Assembly: GCF_039523175.1 (NCBI RefSeq)
Contig: NZ_BAAAEU010000010.1
Location: forward strand, 1-64,000
Source: Dokdonella_A soli
GTDB taxonomy: Bacteria; Pseudomonadota; Gammaproteobacteria; Xanthomonadales; Rhodanobacteraceae
DNA: 64,000 nucleotides
Direction: 5' to 3'
This document shows, piece after piece, positions 1-9,246 of the stretch (position 1 is the first letter of the stretch; every line of letters starts with the position of its first letter). A program made the translations under genes and the position numbers. The notes under the pieces were generated by a model. It was not told the origin of the DNA. It ran no database searches and saw only the letters and a list, made by a program, of their open reading frames with translations.

Positions 1-260
1 ACCTGATAATCGATGCCGAGGCCGGATGGCACGCACGGCTGCGATACCAGGGACGGCGGCGGGGGCGGGGACGAAGCAACGTCGAATCCGTCGCTGAAAA
101 CACTGTCGGTCGTCGCTGCAGGCTGCGCGGCGCTGGCTGTCGCCGCGAGCTGAAACATCACCAGCAGGGCGAATGAGGTCTTGCCAACCAATGTCACCAG
201 CGGCGAACCACACAATCTTTTTACGTGCCGACTGGCGACGCTTGGAAGGAACTGTTTCAT
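1..260 (-). CDS. secreted protein, N-terminal fragment
   Basis: An open frame starts at an ATG at 258-260 and runs off the left edge without a stop (86 complete codons). The N-terminus is basic, followed by a hydrophobic stretch (around residues 21-38, ending LVMFQLAATASAAQ) that reads as a Sec signal peptide with an A-x-A-like cleavage site. The mature part begins with the tag FSDGFD and then a proline run (PPPPP), a layout I associate with secreted proteins of Xanthomonadales/Rhodanobacteraceae. A GAAAGAG stretch about 8 nt upstream can act as ribosome binding site. The functional domain lies outside the window, so no function is assigned. It points away from the polysaccharide genes and may not belong to that locus. 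Confidence 0.6.
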   Translation of the reverse strand, partial: MKQFLPSVASRHVKRLCGSPLVTLVGKTSFALLVMFQLAATASAAQPAATTDSVFSDGFDVASSPPPPPSLVSQPCVPSGLGIDYQ

Positions 261-1306
261 GCAACCCGCTCTTTCAAATCAGGAGGGGCGCAGACTACTG
301 TTCGATTTCTCACTAATACTGTGAACAGGTAAACAGTTGTGTTCCATGAAAAGCGCGGGATTGATTCAAAACATCATGAAAGGTGACGTGCTTCTCATTG
401 TCGGATATTTAACGTTAGCTGCATTTTAACAACCGCTTTTTCGACTTATTTGAAATATTGCAAGTGTCTGATGTGCATGACTTTGCCGGCGTGGTCGTGC
501 CGTTTGGAAGTGATGGGCATCCACTCAAATTCGAGGACTGTATTTGTTGTCTTTTAACGGTTCTGGAAAATATGGCATCTGTGAAATGGCTGCCTCGATA
601 ACTGCGCATGAGTTTCGGCCATCGAGGCGGAGGCCTTCGCTGGAATTATTCATTTCGAAGCATTTTCCATCGCGTGTCGGGATTCCGGCAGGCCCCTCGA
701 AGGGCAGGCCGTGAATCGTCTCGGCTGCTGTTTCGGGGTGATGGCAGGCAATTACGCAAGACGCGATTAATTTTGACTGACAGGGGGCGGGCTGATGGAT
801 TTCACCGCACGCGACCTGGCGCGTAATGGCAACCGCCTCGGCCGGGGCGGCGCCATGGAGGCCGGGGACGTCCGTGACGAACGAAATCGCCGCATTCGAT
901 CCGGTAACGGGCCGATCCCCGGCAGCACGCTTCTCGGGAAGGGGCCGCGCTGTGCTACATCGGGCGCGCGTGGCAAAGTAACGCCGCCTCACTTGGCGGG
1001 AGCCTTTCAGCTGCCCGTTGGCAATCCGTGGGATACTCGATCAACGACAATCGAGATCATCGCTGGAGATCGGTAAGAGTCGCGGGTGAAGCTCGATGAC
1101 TATCTCCGGACATCGGAACGCTACCCGCGTGGTCACGCGACGCCGCGCCCGGTACGATCTCGGCGATGCTGAGCGAATGGCAGTAGGTGCGAACCTGTCG
1201 GCACAATACTGCGTCCGACGCAGGAGCGATCGGTGCATCGGATAGAATCGGTGAATGGTGATCCAATCGCCTGGTCGTTGTACATCGACGTCAGGGGGCA
1301 TGCAGA
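261..1306. other. 1 kb intergenic region, no convincing gene
   Basis: About 1 kb separates the leftmost partial gene from the deacetylase. The part from about 280 to 600 is clearly more AT-rich than the rest of the window and probably holds the promoters of the flanking genes. The short open frames here overlap one another on both strands, lack good ribosome binding sites and resemble nothing I recognise. The region may contain decayed coding sequence, but I cannot show it. Confidence 0.5.
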
Positions 1307-2290
1307 GTGTCCGTCGCTTACTCGTTGATGCGCACCGTTTGCCGCTGTGTGGCGCCAGCGGGAGATCGTGCACGTTTGCCGATCCTGTTTTATCACCGGG
1401 TCCTGCGCAGGTCGGATACCTTGCTGCCGACGGAGCCGGATGCTGCGATCTTCGATGCGCACATGCGTGCAGTCGCGAATGTGTTCAGGGTGCTGCCGCT
1501 TGACGAGGCGGTCGACCGACTCGGTTCCGGAACCTTGCCGGCGCGCGCGGCCTGCATAACGTTTGACGACGGCTACCGGGACAATTTCGAGATCGCCGTT
1601 CCGATCCTGCGGCGGCATGGTCTCGTCGCGACATTCTTCATTGCCACCGGCTACCTCGGCACCGGGCGGATGTTCAACGATACGGTGATCGAAGTCGTGC
1701 GCCGCCTGCCGTTGGGTGAGATAGACCTTTCGTGGATCGGTCTGGCTACCCACAATATCCACGACGACGCATCACGCGCTCGCTTGTTTGCCGAGTTTGT
1801 CGGAGCAGTGAAGTATCTGCCTGTCGAACGCCGGCTCGCTGCCTGTGACAGGCTCGCGTCGATCGTGCAGGGCCATCTCCCGGCGGATCTCATGATGACG
1901 CCGGAACAGGTTCGCGACCTCGTCAAACATGGCATGTCGGTCGGCGGCCATACCGTCGATCACCCGATTCTCGCAAGCCTTACGGATGAACAGGCGCGCA
2001 TCCAGATCACCGAGAACCGCAACGATCTCGCAGCGCTGATCGGCACGGCCCCCACCTTGTTCGCATATCCGAACGGCAAGCCGGGTACCGACTACACGAT
2101 TGCGCATGCACGCATGGTCGAGGAAGCTGGTTACCGCGCGGCCTTCTCGACGGGCTGGGGTGTTGCGACGCGACGCTCCAGCAAGTTCCAGCTGCCCAGG
2201 ATTGGCCCTCGGGATGTGAACGCCACGCGCTTCATTGCCCGCGTGATCTACAATGTCGGGTCCGCGCGGCCTGCGGTCGAGGCGATTTGA
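1307..2290 (+). CDS. polysaccharide deacetylase family protein (NodB/CE4)
   Basis: A 327-residue protein with the NodB fold signatures in order: LPILFYHRV (residues 24-32), the metal/catalytic motif TFDDGY (85-90), the second metal motif GGHTVDHP (213-220, His215 and His219) and FAYPNG (252-257). The family removes N-acetyl groups from hexosamine polymers. No clear signal peptide is visible. The GTG start is chosen because AGGGGG lies 8-9 nt upstream; an ATG at 1328 is the alternative. It opens the EPS locus and is followed on the same strand by a secreted beta-helix protein, so it may modify the polymer made here. The general fold is sure; the substrate is inference. Confidence 0.85.
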   Translation: MSVAYSLMRTVCRCVAPAGDRARLPILFYHRVLRRSDTLLPTEPDAAIFDAHMRAVANVFRVLPLDEAVDRLGSGTLPARAACITFDDGYRDNFEIAVPILRRHGLVATFFIATGYLGTGRMFNDTVIEVVRRLPLGEIDLSWIGLATHNIHDDASRARLFAEFVGAVKYLPVERRLAACDRLASIVQGHLPADLMMTPEQVRDLVKHGMSVGGHTVDHPILASLTDEQARIQITENRNDLAALIGTAPTLFAYPNGKPGTDYTIAHARMVEEAGYRAAFSTGWGVATRRSSKFQLPRIGPRDVNATRFIARVIYNVGSARPAVEAI

Positions 2291-2393
2291 GCCTGATCGC
2301 ACACACGCTGGAACAGCGGCAGTCTTCGCCGGAAGCCGACGGATTCCAGGGCCTGCCCGACTTCGGTTGTACGACGGCGGAGGTCAAAGCCCC

Positions 2394-3947
2394 ATGTACA
2401 TTCCGGTCAGCAAATTTCATACGGTCGGTCTGGTCGTCCTGACCTGCGTCGGCCTGGTCGCGCACGCCGGCGGTGGGCCGAAGAGTCGGGTGCGGGTCGC
2501 GAGTGCGTCGAATGCCACACTCATGGCGGAGCCTTTCTTTTCGGCGGCGTGCCTGGCGTCCGGTAGAGGGCGCGACTACCAGGTCGGCCCCGGCGCCGGC
2601 CAGCTGGCCAGCCTCGACCAGGTGCCCTGGGAAAACCTCGCCGCCGGCGACACCGTACGTATCTTCTATCGCGCCACCCCGTACACCGGCAAGGTCGCGA
2701 TCAATGCCCACGGCACGGCGAGTGCGCCGGTGCGCGTGTGCGGCGTCAAGGGACCCAATGGCGAGCGTCCGATCATCGACGGCGCCAATGCCGTCTCGCG
2801 CCCGAGCCTGTCCTTCGGCCGCTCCAGCGCCAGCACCATCAACCAGCAGCGCGGCATCATCATGCTGGTCGCCAGCCTCGCCGACGGCAACGGCAATCCG
2901 ACCTACGTCCAGATCGACGGCCTCAAGCTGCAGCACGCGACCTCCGCCTACAGCTACACCGACACCAGCGGCATCGTGCAGCCCTACATGGACTTCGGCG
3001 GCTGCATCTGGATCGAGCAGGGCGAGCACATCACGATCGCCGACAACGAGATCACCGATTGCTCGCAGGCGATCTTCAGCCGTTCGGCCGACTGGGCCAC
3101 CAACTACGTGACCAAGGACATCCGCATCGCCGGCAACACCATGACCAACAACGGGGTGGTCGGTGACATGCACATGCACACCACCTACATCCAGAGCGTG
3201 GGCATCACCTACGAGTTCAACCGCTACGGGCCGCTGCGTCCGGGTGCGGCCGGCAACTCGATCAAGGACCGCTCCGTCGGTGCCGTGGTGCGCTACAACC
3301 GCATCGAGGACGGGACCTACGGCATCGACCTGGTCGATGCGGAAGACTATGCGCGGACCGCGCTTGCCAACCCTGCCTATCGGACCGCCTTCGTCTACGG
3401 CAACCAGTTCGCGTTGCCGGCCACCACGGTCATGCTCCACTACGGCGGCGACCACATCGGCAGCGAAGCCAACTATCGCAAGGGCACCCTGTACTTCTAC
3501 AACAACACGGTGCACTTCACCGGCACGGCCAATGCGGCCTTCCTGTTCCGCCTGTCGACCACCGATGAGACGGCGCAGGTCTGGAACAACCTCTTCACTT
3601 TCGACCCGGGCATCCAGTACCCGGCCATGCGCATCGGCCAGGACGCAGCCGTCGGCTACACCGCCGGCGGCATCCTCAACCTGGGCGCAAACTGGATCAC
3701 CGCCGGCTGGGCCGACAGCGATCCCTGGCACCCGGTCCCCGGCCAGCTCAACGGCGGCCAGAACATGATCACCGGCGCAATTCCACCGATCGATCCGAGC
3801 ACCCTGCTGCCACACGGCGGCTCCATCTTCCTCGGCAAGGCGCGCAAGCAATCCGCAGGCGCACCTCCGGTGCAATATCAGCTCGACGCCCGTCTCAGGC
3901 CGATGGTCCGCAAATCTGCTGACGATCTCGGCGCCATCGAGCATTGA
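2394..3947 (+). CDS. secreted right-handed parallel beta-helix protein
   Basis: A 517-residue protein. The ATG at 2394 has GGAGG 10 nt upstream and starts a signal peptide (MYIPVSKFHTVGLVVLTCVG, cleavage near AHA-GG). The frame is open further upstream, but that extension would overlap the deacetylase and hide the signal peptide. The body has the short Asn/Ile/Val-rich turns of a pectate-lyase-like beta-helix (for example ITIADNEITDCSQAIF, IRIAGNTMTNNGVV, VVRYNRIEDGTYGIDL), and the C-terminus ends in DLGAIEH. Such proteins in EPS loci act as lyases, epimerases or glycan-binding modules. Codon use becomes very strongly GC3-biased from about 2570, which also creates a long spurious antisense frame. 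Start and fold are well supported; the activity is unknown. Confidence 0.75.
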   Translation: MYIPVSKFHTVGLVVLTCVGLVAHAGGGPKSRVRVASASNATLMAEPFFSAACLASGRGRDYQVGPGAGQLASLDQVPWENLAAGDTVRIFYRATPYTGKVAINAHGTASAPVRVCGVKGPNGERPIIDGANAVSRPSLSFGRSSASTINQQRGIIMLVASLADGNGNPTYVQIDGLKLQHATSAYSYTDTSGIVQPYMDFGGCIWIEQGEHITIADNEITDCSQAIFSRSADWATNYVTKDIRIAGNTMTNNGVVGDMHMHTTYIQSVGITYEFNRYGPLRPGAAGNSIKDRSVGAVVRYNRIEDGTYGIDLVDAEDYARTALANPAYRTAFVYGNQFALPATTVMLHYGGDHIGSEANYRKGTLYFYNNTVHFTGTANAAFLFRLSTTDETAQVWNNLFTFDPGIQYPAMRIGQDAAVGYTAGGILNLGANWITAGWADSDPWHPVPGQLNGGQNMITGAIPPIDPSTLLPHGGSIFLGKARKQSAGAPPVQYQLDARLRPMVRKSADDLGAIEH

Positions 3948-3959
3948 CGGGTTCGCACG

Positions 3960-5516
3960 CTACGGCGGTGTGTCGGCAGCAGGCGCACGCATCCACCGCT
4001 CAAGTCGTTGCAGTATGGCGCGCAGCATCGGAATCCGTGTTGCGACCGAGCCGATGAGTTGCAGGTCGCGCTGATGCCAGGCGCGCAGCAGCACGCTGCT
4101 TCCCGCATACGCTGTCGCGTACACGATGCCGGCGATGAACTGGGCGACAAGGTTCGAAGATACGAGCAGAACGGGAAGCGCGGCGAGGGCGCCGCATGCC
4201 GCTGCCCCCAGCAGGCGTGCGATTTCCGCGTACGGCAGACGGATCCGCAACATGCGGGTCGTGCCGATCGCGATGGCCAGCGTCACTATGCTGCGCGAAA
4301 GAACGTGAGCCCAGATGGCGCCCATCAGACCGTATACGGGAACCAGTGAAAACGCGGTGACCGCCGTGACGACGACATACAGCACGGAGGCCGCCACGCG
4401 CGCCTTCTGGTTGTCCGTGGTCGAGAGGACTGCGCCAAACGCCCCTTCGACAAGGGTCAATCCTCCCACCAGAACCATCATCTGCAGCACAAAGGCCGCC
4501 TGGCTGAACTTCGCGCCGTACATGATCGCGATGACGGAATTCGCCCAGAGCACGCCGACCCCGGCGAGCAGCAAGCCGAGAAAGACGAAATAGCGCAGCG
4601 CGTCGATCAGGATGCGATTGACGCGTTCGATTCCTCCGACACCGAATGCGTGGCTCATCGCCGACATGAGAACGGAGTTCAGACCCGAACACAGCAAGTC
4701 GATTCCACCGCGCGTCAGCGCCGCCGCAATGAGGAAGAATCCCACCGCTTCAGGTCCGGCCCACTTGTTGAGCAGGAACGTCTCCAGCGATTTGTTGGTG
4801 AGCGCCCCAACCATCGTCAGCACGATGGTCCACCACAGATGTTGGCGGATGCGTCGAGCCAGCACCTGATCCACGGCTTCGTGGCGGGGATGGATCCGAG
4901 CTCGCCGCGACAGCACCTGTGCGACGATCGCGTGCCCAAGGCTGACGGCCGCGAACAGCAGCACATAGGCGTTCAACGATGCGCCGGCGACCGCAAGAGC
5001 GACGGTGCCAAGCAATCCGAGGATGCTCATCATGCTGGTGGTGGCCGCGTCCATGCCAAACAGCCCGTAGCCCTTCGCGATGGACACGCGGAACAGGTAG
5101 TGGGCTTTCGCTACCGCGCTGATCAGCGCGATCGCTGCGAACACCCAGAGATGCCCTGCCCAGCCCGCCGGCTCCAACCAGCGCACGCACGCGCAGAAGG
5201 CGAGCGTCACGATGGCAAGGCTCGCGTAGTAGCCCTTCTGCAGCCATCCGTGCACGTCTTCTGCGACCCCGGGGTCACCGCGCCCGAGGCATTCGGACAC
5301 AAAGCGGATGCCCGAAGTGGTCAGTCCGTTCGTGAAGAAAATGATGAGGACGCCACACAGCCAGACGAGGTACGAGTAGCGGCCGTAATCGGCCGGGCCC
5401 AGGCTGCGCGCGATCAGGGTGCTGACCAGCAGTCCGCTGGCGTAGTTCACGTAGGTCGATCCGGTGACCATGAGCACCGACCGGAACACGACCTGCTTGC
5501 TGAATGCCTGGGTCAT
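3960..5516 (-). CDS. polysaccharide flippase, Wzx/MOP type
   Basis: A 518-residue polytopic membrane protein with about 12-14 hydrophobic segments. Its N-terminal pattern (VNYASGLLVSTLIARSLGPA, then DYGRYSYLVW) is typical of oligosaccharide flippases of the MOP superfamily (Polysacc_synt). These move undecaprenyl-pyrophosphate-linked repeat units across the inner membrane. A GAGGAAA ribosome site lies before the ATG. It converges with the beta-helix gene (12 bp between the stops) and is divergent from the GT4 gene at 5946. With the Wzy-like protein at 11810 and the chain-length/OPX genes at 21-24 kb it completes the Wzx/Wzy route. Confidence 0.85.
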   Translation of the reverse strand: MTQAFSKQVVFRSVLMVTGSTYVNYASGLLVSTLIARSLGPADYGRYSYLVWLCGVLIIFFTNGLTTSGIRFVSECLGRGDPGVAEDVHGWLQKGYYASLAIVTLAFCACVRWLEPAGWAGHLWVFAAIALISAVAKAHYLFRVSIAKGYGLFGMDAATTSMMSILGLLGTVALAVAGASLNAYVLLFAAVSLGHAIVAQVLSRRARIHPRHEAVDQVLARRIRQHLWWTIVLTMVGALTNKSLETFLLNKWAGPEAVGFFLIAAALTRGGIDLLCSGLNSVLMSAMSHAFGVGGIERVNRILIDALRYFVFLGLLLAGVGVLWANSVIAIMYGAKFSQAAFVLQMMVLVGGLTLVEGAFGAVLSTTDNQKARVAASVLYVVVTAVTAFSLVPVYGLMGAIWAHVLSRSIVTLAIAIGTTRMLRIRLPYAEIARLLGAAACGALAALPVLLVSSNLVAQFIAGIVYATAYAGSSVLLRAWHQRDLQLIGSVATRIPMLRAILQRLERWMRAPAADTPP

Positions 5517-5945
5517 AGCGGCGATTTTTCCTCGGGCCCGACACGCAGTATTCCGGAACTTGACGCCATCGGACGGTCATCCAGAGCGGCAAGGAGTTCG
5601 CACAAGACCCGCCAATGGACCGCCTATCGAGCAACGAAAATCACGGTCGCCGGCGACGTCGTGCGGACGCCATTCGGATTGATCGCCAAGAGTTCAACCA
5701 GGTTGTCGAACCGGCTTCGCCTGCTCGCATCCTGACGTCAGGACAGCGTGGTGTCGCCGGCTCCCATCGTACCCTGCGTCGCGACGCTCGGCACGCATGC
5801 GTCCGGAGCATGCGATTGCAGTAACCGAACCCGCGTGGGCAGGAGCGAAGGTGCCGGAATCGCGTGCAGCCATGTCGTGGCTGCGGGCCGCGCGACCCGA
5901 CTATGATGTCGGCGCCGGTCCTTCCACAGCCTTGCCTGCCGACCT
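5517..5945. other. divergent intergenic region
   Basis: A 429 bp non-coding stretch lies between the divergent flippase and GT4 genes and must contain both promoters. The only strong structure I find is the perfect palindrome at 5730-5743. No recognisable small gene is present. Confidence 0.5.
5730..5743. promoter_or_regulatory. 14-bp perfect palindrome, candidate operator
   Basis: TCCTGACGTCAGGA is its own reverse complement. It sits roughly in the middle of the divergent region between the flippase and a glycosyltransferase, a usual place for a regulator shared by two promoters. No regulator can be named. Confidence 0.3.
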
Positions 5946-7103
5946 ATGCAACCAGCGCACCCCGCTCGCGATCCGCTGCGCATCATGCACGTGGTGGACA
6001 GCCTCGAACGCGGTGGACTGGAGCGTGTGGTTACGGATCTGGCGATCGCGCAGCATCTGGGCGGACATGCCGTCACGGTCTTCAGCATCAACGACAGCGA
6101 TGGGTTGCTGTCCGAGCTGAGGGAGGCCGGCGTCCGCGTCGTGATGGGCGGCAAGCGCAGGTCGTTCGACCTCGCGGTTCTGCGCAAGCTGCGTGCTGTC
6201 ACCACGGACGGCGCGATCGATGTCGTCCACTCCCACAACTTCGTGCCCAACTACTACAGCGCCGCGGCCCAGTTCGCGGCACGCCGGAAGCCGACCCTGC
6301 TGACCACGTGCCATGACATGGGCACGCGGCTGTCGAACCGCAAACTGCGGCTGTTCTACCGGGTGTCGCTGGCCAGAACGCAGCTCGTGGCCATGGTGAG
6401 CCGGCAGGTTTTCGACCACTACATCGGAACGGGCATGGTCAGCCGCGCGCGGGCGCGTATCGTCATGAACGGCATACCGGTCGAGCGCTTCGACGCCTCG
6501 GCCGCGCAGCGGGCCTCGGCGCGCCACGCCCTCGGCCTGGCCGACGCGGCGATCGTGATCGGTTGCGTGGGACGTCTGGTGCCGGTCAAGAACCATCGTT
6601 TGCTCGTCGAGGTGATGCCCGCGCTCGTCGCCGGCCATCCGGGACTGCACGTCGTGCTGATCGGAAAGGGCGAGCTCGAGCAGGCCCTGCGTGCGCAGGT
6701 GAGCGCGTTGGGCCTCGGTGAGCATGTGCGGTTCGCGGGCGAGCGCGCCGATGTCGCGCAGTTGCTCCCGGCGCTCGACATCTTCGCGATGCCATCGCTG
6801 TCCGAAGGCCTGTCCATCGCGCTGCTCGAGGCCTGCGCATCGGGACTGGCCATTGTGGCGACCGACGTGGGCGGCAACGGCGAGATCGTCACGGACGGCA
6901 GTACCGGCCTGCTGGTTCCATCCGGCGATGCGCAGGCGTTGCGCATCGCGCTCGGCGACCTCGTCGCCGATCCGGCGCGCCGCGCATCGCTTGGCGCAGC
7001 GGCACGCGACTGGGTCGGCCGCCATGCCTCGATGTCGGCCTTTTCCGCCAGCTACGATCGACTCTATCGCGAGGCGCTTGGCGAATCTGTCACCGGCGGC
7101 TGA
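5946..7103 (+). CDS. glycosyltransferase family 4 (GT-B)
   Basis: A 385-residue GT-B glycosyltransferase. The N-terminal domain has MHVVDSLERGGLERVV, the acceptor-side start of GT4 enzymes. The C-terminal nucleotide-sugar domain has IGCVGRLVPVKNH (about 180-192) and the E-x7-E donor motif within PSLSEGLSIALLEACASG. Such retaining enzymes add one sugar to a lipid-linked oligosaccharide at the inner membrane. No strong ribosome site is visible; an in-frame ATG at 5985 is an alternative start. The stop lies 26 bp from the convergent SDR gene. Donor and acceptor cannot be told from sequence. Confidence 0.85.
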   Translation: MQPAHPARDPLRIMHVVDSLERGGLERVVTDLAIAQHLGGHAVTVFSINDSDGLLSELREAGVRVVMGGKRRSFDLAVLRKLRAVTTDGAIDVVHSHNFVPNYYSAAAQFAARRKPTLLTTCHDMGTRLSNRKLRLFYRVSLARTQLVAMVSRQVFDHYIGTGMVSRARARIVMNGIPVERFDASAAQRASARHALGLADAAIVIGCVGRLVPVKNHRLLVEVMPALVAGHPGLHVVLIGKGELEQALRAQVSALGLGEHVRFAGERADVAQLLPALDIFAMPSLSEGLSIALLEACASGLAIVATDVGGNGEIVTDGSTGLLVPSGDAQALRIALGDLVADPARRASLGAAARDWVGRHASMSAFSASYDRLYREALGESVTGG

Positions 7104-7129
7104 TGGCCGGCCGCGAACGCGCGGCGGCG

Positions 7130-8140
7130 CTATTTCGAAGGCGCGCGCGCATCACGGAACGTGATCGCCATTCCATCCGCCGTCGCGATGCGTTGTCGCC
7201 AACCGAGTGCCTTGAGGGCGGCATTGGAGTAGCGCAGGGGCCGATACATCGAGCGCACAATATAGGGCGTGAACACCGCGGGCAGCTGCCCCTTCGATTT
7301 ACGGTGATACCAGACCAGCAGGCGCGAGCCCAGCAGCAGCGCCGGATACGGCACCGGCAGCACGCGAAGCTTCTGCACGTTGGCGCGATAGCCGCGCAGA
7401 TACGCGCTGCAACTCGGCAGGTCGTCATCGACGACGTTGAACACGCTGCCGGGCGATCCCTTCAGGGTGGCGACGGCAATCGCGTCGGCGCAGTTGTCGA
7501 CGTAGCTCAGCGGAAGCAGGGCGCGGCCGCCGAGGCTGAAGAACAGGCCAAGCACGCGCAGGCCGACGCGCGGCGACAGGCCGCCGCCACCGGGACCGTA
7601 GATGACCCCGGGGCGCACGCGGACGAGGTCGAAGCCGTAGCGCTGCGCGAGTTCCAGAGCCAGCGACTCCTGGCGCGTCTTGGCGTAGCCGTAAGGCCCC
7701 TTCTCGATACCGATCGGCTCGACCGGTACCGTTTCGTCGAGCAGCGCGTCCGCCCCGAGTGGCTCGGTGCGGTAGACCGAGAACGAGCTGACCAGCACGA
7801 TCCGTCGCGCCGCGCCGCGCTGCCCGGCCGCATCGAGCAGGTTGCGAGTTCCGACGACGGTGTTGGCGAACATGTCCGCCGGCGCGCCGCGCATGCCCGC
7901 GGCGGCGTGCACGATGCAGTCGACGCCCTCCACCAGCGGGGCGAGCATTCCGCGCGCGAGCAGATTCGCGCCCACCCATTCGATGCGCGCGTGTGGATAG
8001 CGCACCTGCAGATCCTCGATCAATCCGCGCGGAGGGCGCTCGCGGACATGCAGGCGCAGATCCGTCGCGCCTTGCGCGAGGAGACTGGCGGCGATGCGCG
8101 ACCCGAGGAAGCCGCCGGCGCCGGTGACGAGGATCTTCAT
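7130..8140 (-). CDS. NAD-dependent epimerase/dehydratase (extended SDR)
   Basis: A 336-residue protein starting MKILVTGAGGFLGSRI, the GxxGFxG nucleotide-binding motif, with Ser118/Ser119 and YGYAK (Tyr150, Lys154) as the SDR catalytic set. The start is fixed by a 4-nt ATGA overlap with the upstream oxidoreductase (8137-8140); the frame is open further upstream but only across that gene. The family interconverts nucleotide sugars or reduces keto-sugars. It is the last gene of a minus-strand run (Wzy-like, deacetylase-like, GT2, oxidoreductase, SDR). The pairing with a Gfo/Idh/MocA enzyme suggests a two-step sugar modification; the substrate is unknown. Confidence 0.8.
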   Translation of the reverse strand: MKILVTGAGGFLGSRIAASLLAQGATDLRLHVRERPPRGLIEDLQVRYPHARIEWVGANLLARGMLAPLVEGVDCIVHAAAGMRGAPADMFANTVVGTRNLLDAAGQRGAARRIVLVSSFSVYRTEPLGADALLDETVPVEPIGIEKGPYGYAKTRQESLALELAQRYGFDLVRVRPGVIYGPGGGGLSPRVGLRVLGLFFSLGGRALLPLSYVDNCADAIAVATLKGSPGSVFNVVDDDLPSCSAYLRGYRANVQKLRVLPVPYPALLLGSRLLVWYHRKSKGQLPAVFTPYIVRSMYRPLRYSNAALKALGWRQRIATADGMAITFRDARAPSK

Positions 8141-9207
8141 CGCTCCGCTCCCGTCGCAACGACGATCTGGTCGATCAGGCGGCACACGCGCAGGATGTGT
8201 TCGCGCGGCACCGGATCCGGGCCGCGCCCTTCCACCGCATCGTAGAACCGCCCCAGCAATACCCGCAGGCACTGGAAGTAGTGGAACTCGCTGCGCCGGA
8301 AGCGGCCCAGGTTGCGCCAGCCACTGCCGGCGAAGCGGCGCGCCTGCGTCCATGCCGGCATCAGGCGTCCGATCGCGCTCGGTTGGGTCTGGCGCGCGCT
8401 GCGCACGAGGGTGCGTGCCGCGTAGTCCAGCTCGACGCTGTCCTGCGTGCCCACCACCTTCAAGGTGTGTGCGACCGGCCGACCATGCGCGCTGACCAGT
8501 CCGGAAACGGTGACGTCGCCGCTGCGCATGAGGAAGCGCAATTCGTCGGCCATCCCGTCGACGATCGGGTTGCCGGTTTCGGGCCGGCGTCGCAGCGCGA
8601 ACGCCTTCACGGTGACCTCGTCGCCGAGATGGGCCACGACCTTGGCGAGCACGTGATCGAGCACGTTGTGGAACAGTTTGCCCGGCAGGCGATGCACCCA
8701 ATGCGTGGCATCGGCCATGACCGCGAGGCCGTAGTCGCCCGACAGGTTGTAGCCGTAACTGGTATCGAGGTGGACGATGTCACCGAGGGCGCCAGTGTCG
8801 AGCAATCCCTGCAGCTCGAGCGCGGGAGCTTCGAAGTTGTACAGGTAGTTGACGCCGACGTGCCTGCCGACCCGTTGCGCATGGTCGAGGATCACCTGCG
8901 CCTGCGCCGCATCGAGCGCGAAGGGCTTTTCCATGAACACGTGACAACCCGCATCGAGTGCGGCGGCAGCGAGGGCGACGTGCGAGTCGGGCGGGGTGGC
9001 GACATGCACGACATCCAGACGTTCGCTCGCGAGCATGCGCGCGAGATCCGAATACTGCGCTGGCACGTTCATCCGCACCGCGAGCTGTTCGGCCATCAGC
9101 GGTTCGCGGTCGCAGACCGCGACGATCTCGCCGCGTCCGATCGCGCGAACCTGCTCGATGTGTCCATCGGCGATCTTGCCGCATCCGATCATCCCGATTC
9201 TCAGCAC
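8137..9207 (-). CDS. Gfo/Idh/MocA family oxidoreductase
   Basis: A 356-residue NAD(P)-dependent oxidoreductase. The Rossmann motif is MLRIGMIGCGKIADGH. VATPPDSH and the family lysine motif HVFMEKPFALD follow, and the C-terminal half is the Gfo/Idh/MocA alpha/beta domain. The start is GTG with a strong GGAGG 6 nt upstream. Members in EPS loci oxidise sugar hydroxyls as the first step to amino or deoxy sugars. The gene ends in an ATGA overlap with the SDR gene, so the two are probably translationally coupled. The exact substrate is not readable. Confidence 0.8.
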   Translation of the reverse strand: MLRIGMIGCGKIADGHIEQVRAIGRGEIVAVCDREPLMAEQLAVRMNVPAQYSDLARMLASERLDVVHVATPPDSHVALAAAALDAGCHVFMEKPFALDAAQAQVILDHAQRVGRHVGVNYLYNFEAPALELQGLLDTGALGDIVHLDTSYGYNLSGDYGLAVMADATHWVHRLPGKLFHNVLDHVLAKVVAHLGDEVTVKAFALRRRPETGNPIVDGMADELRFLMRSGDVTVSGLVSAHGRPVAHTLKVVGTQDSVELDYAARTLVRSARQTQPSAIGRLMPAWTQARRFAGSGWRNLGRFRRSEFHYFQCLRVLLGRFYDAVEGRGPDPVPREHILRVCRLIDQIVVATGAER

Positions 9208-9246
9208 CTGTCGCCTCCGATTGCGATCATCATTGCCGGCCTGGAA

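Noticed and set aside
525..992. 155-codon minus-strand frame in the first intergenic region
   Set aside because: No ribosome site, no recognisable motif, and it overlaps other equally weak frames on the plus strand.
2232..3944. 570-codon open frame antisense to the beta-helix gene
   Set aside because: It is the mirror of a strongly GC3-biased gene. The translation is Val/Ala/Gly/Arg-rich with no motif, while the plus strand has a signal peptide, ribosome site and beta-helix pattern.
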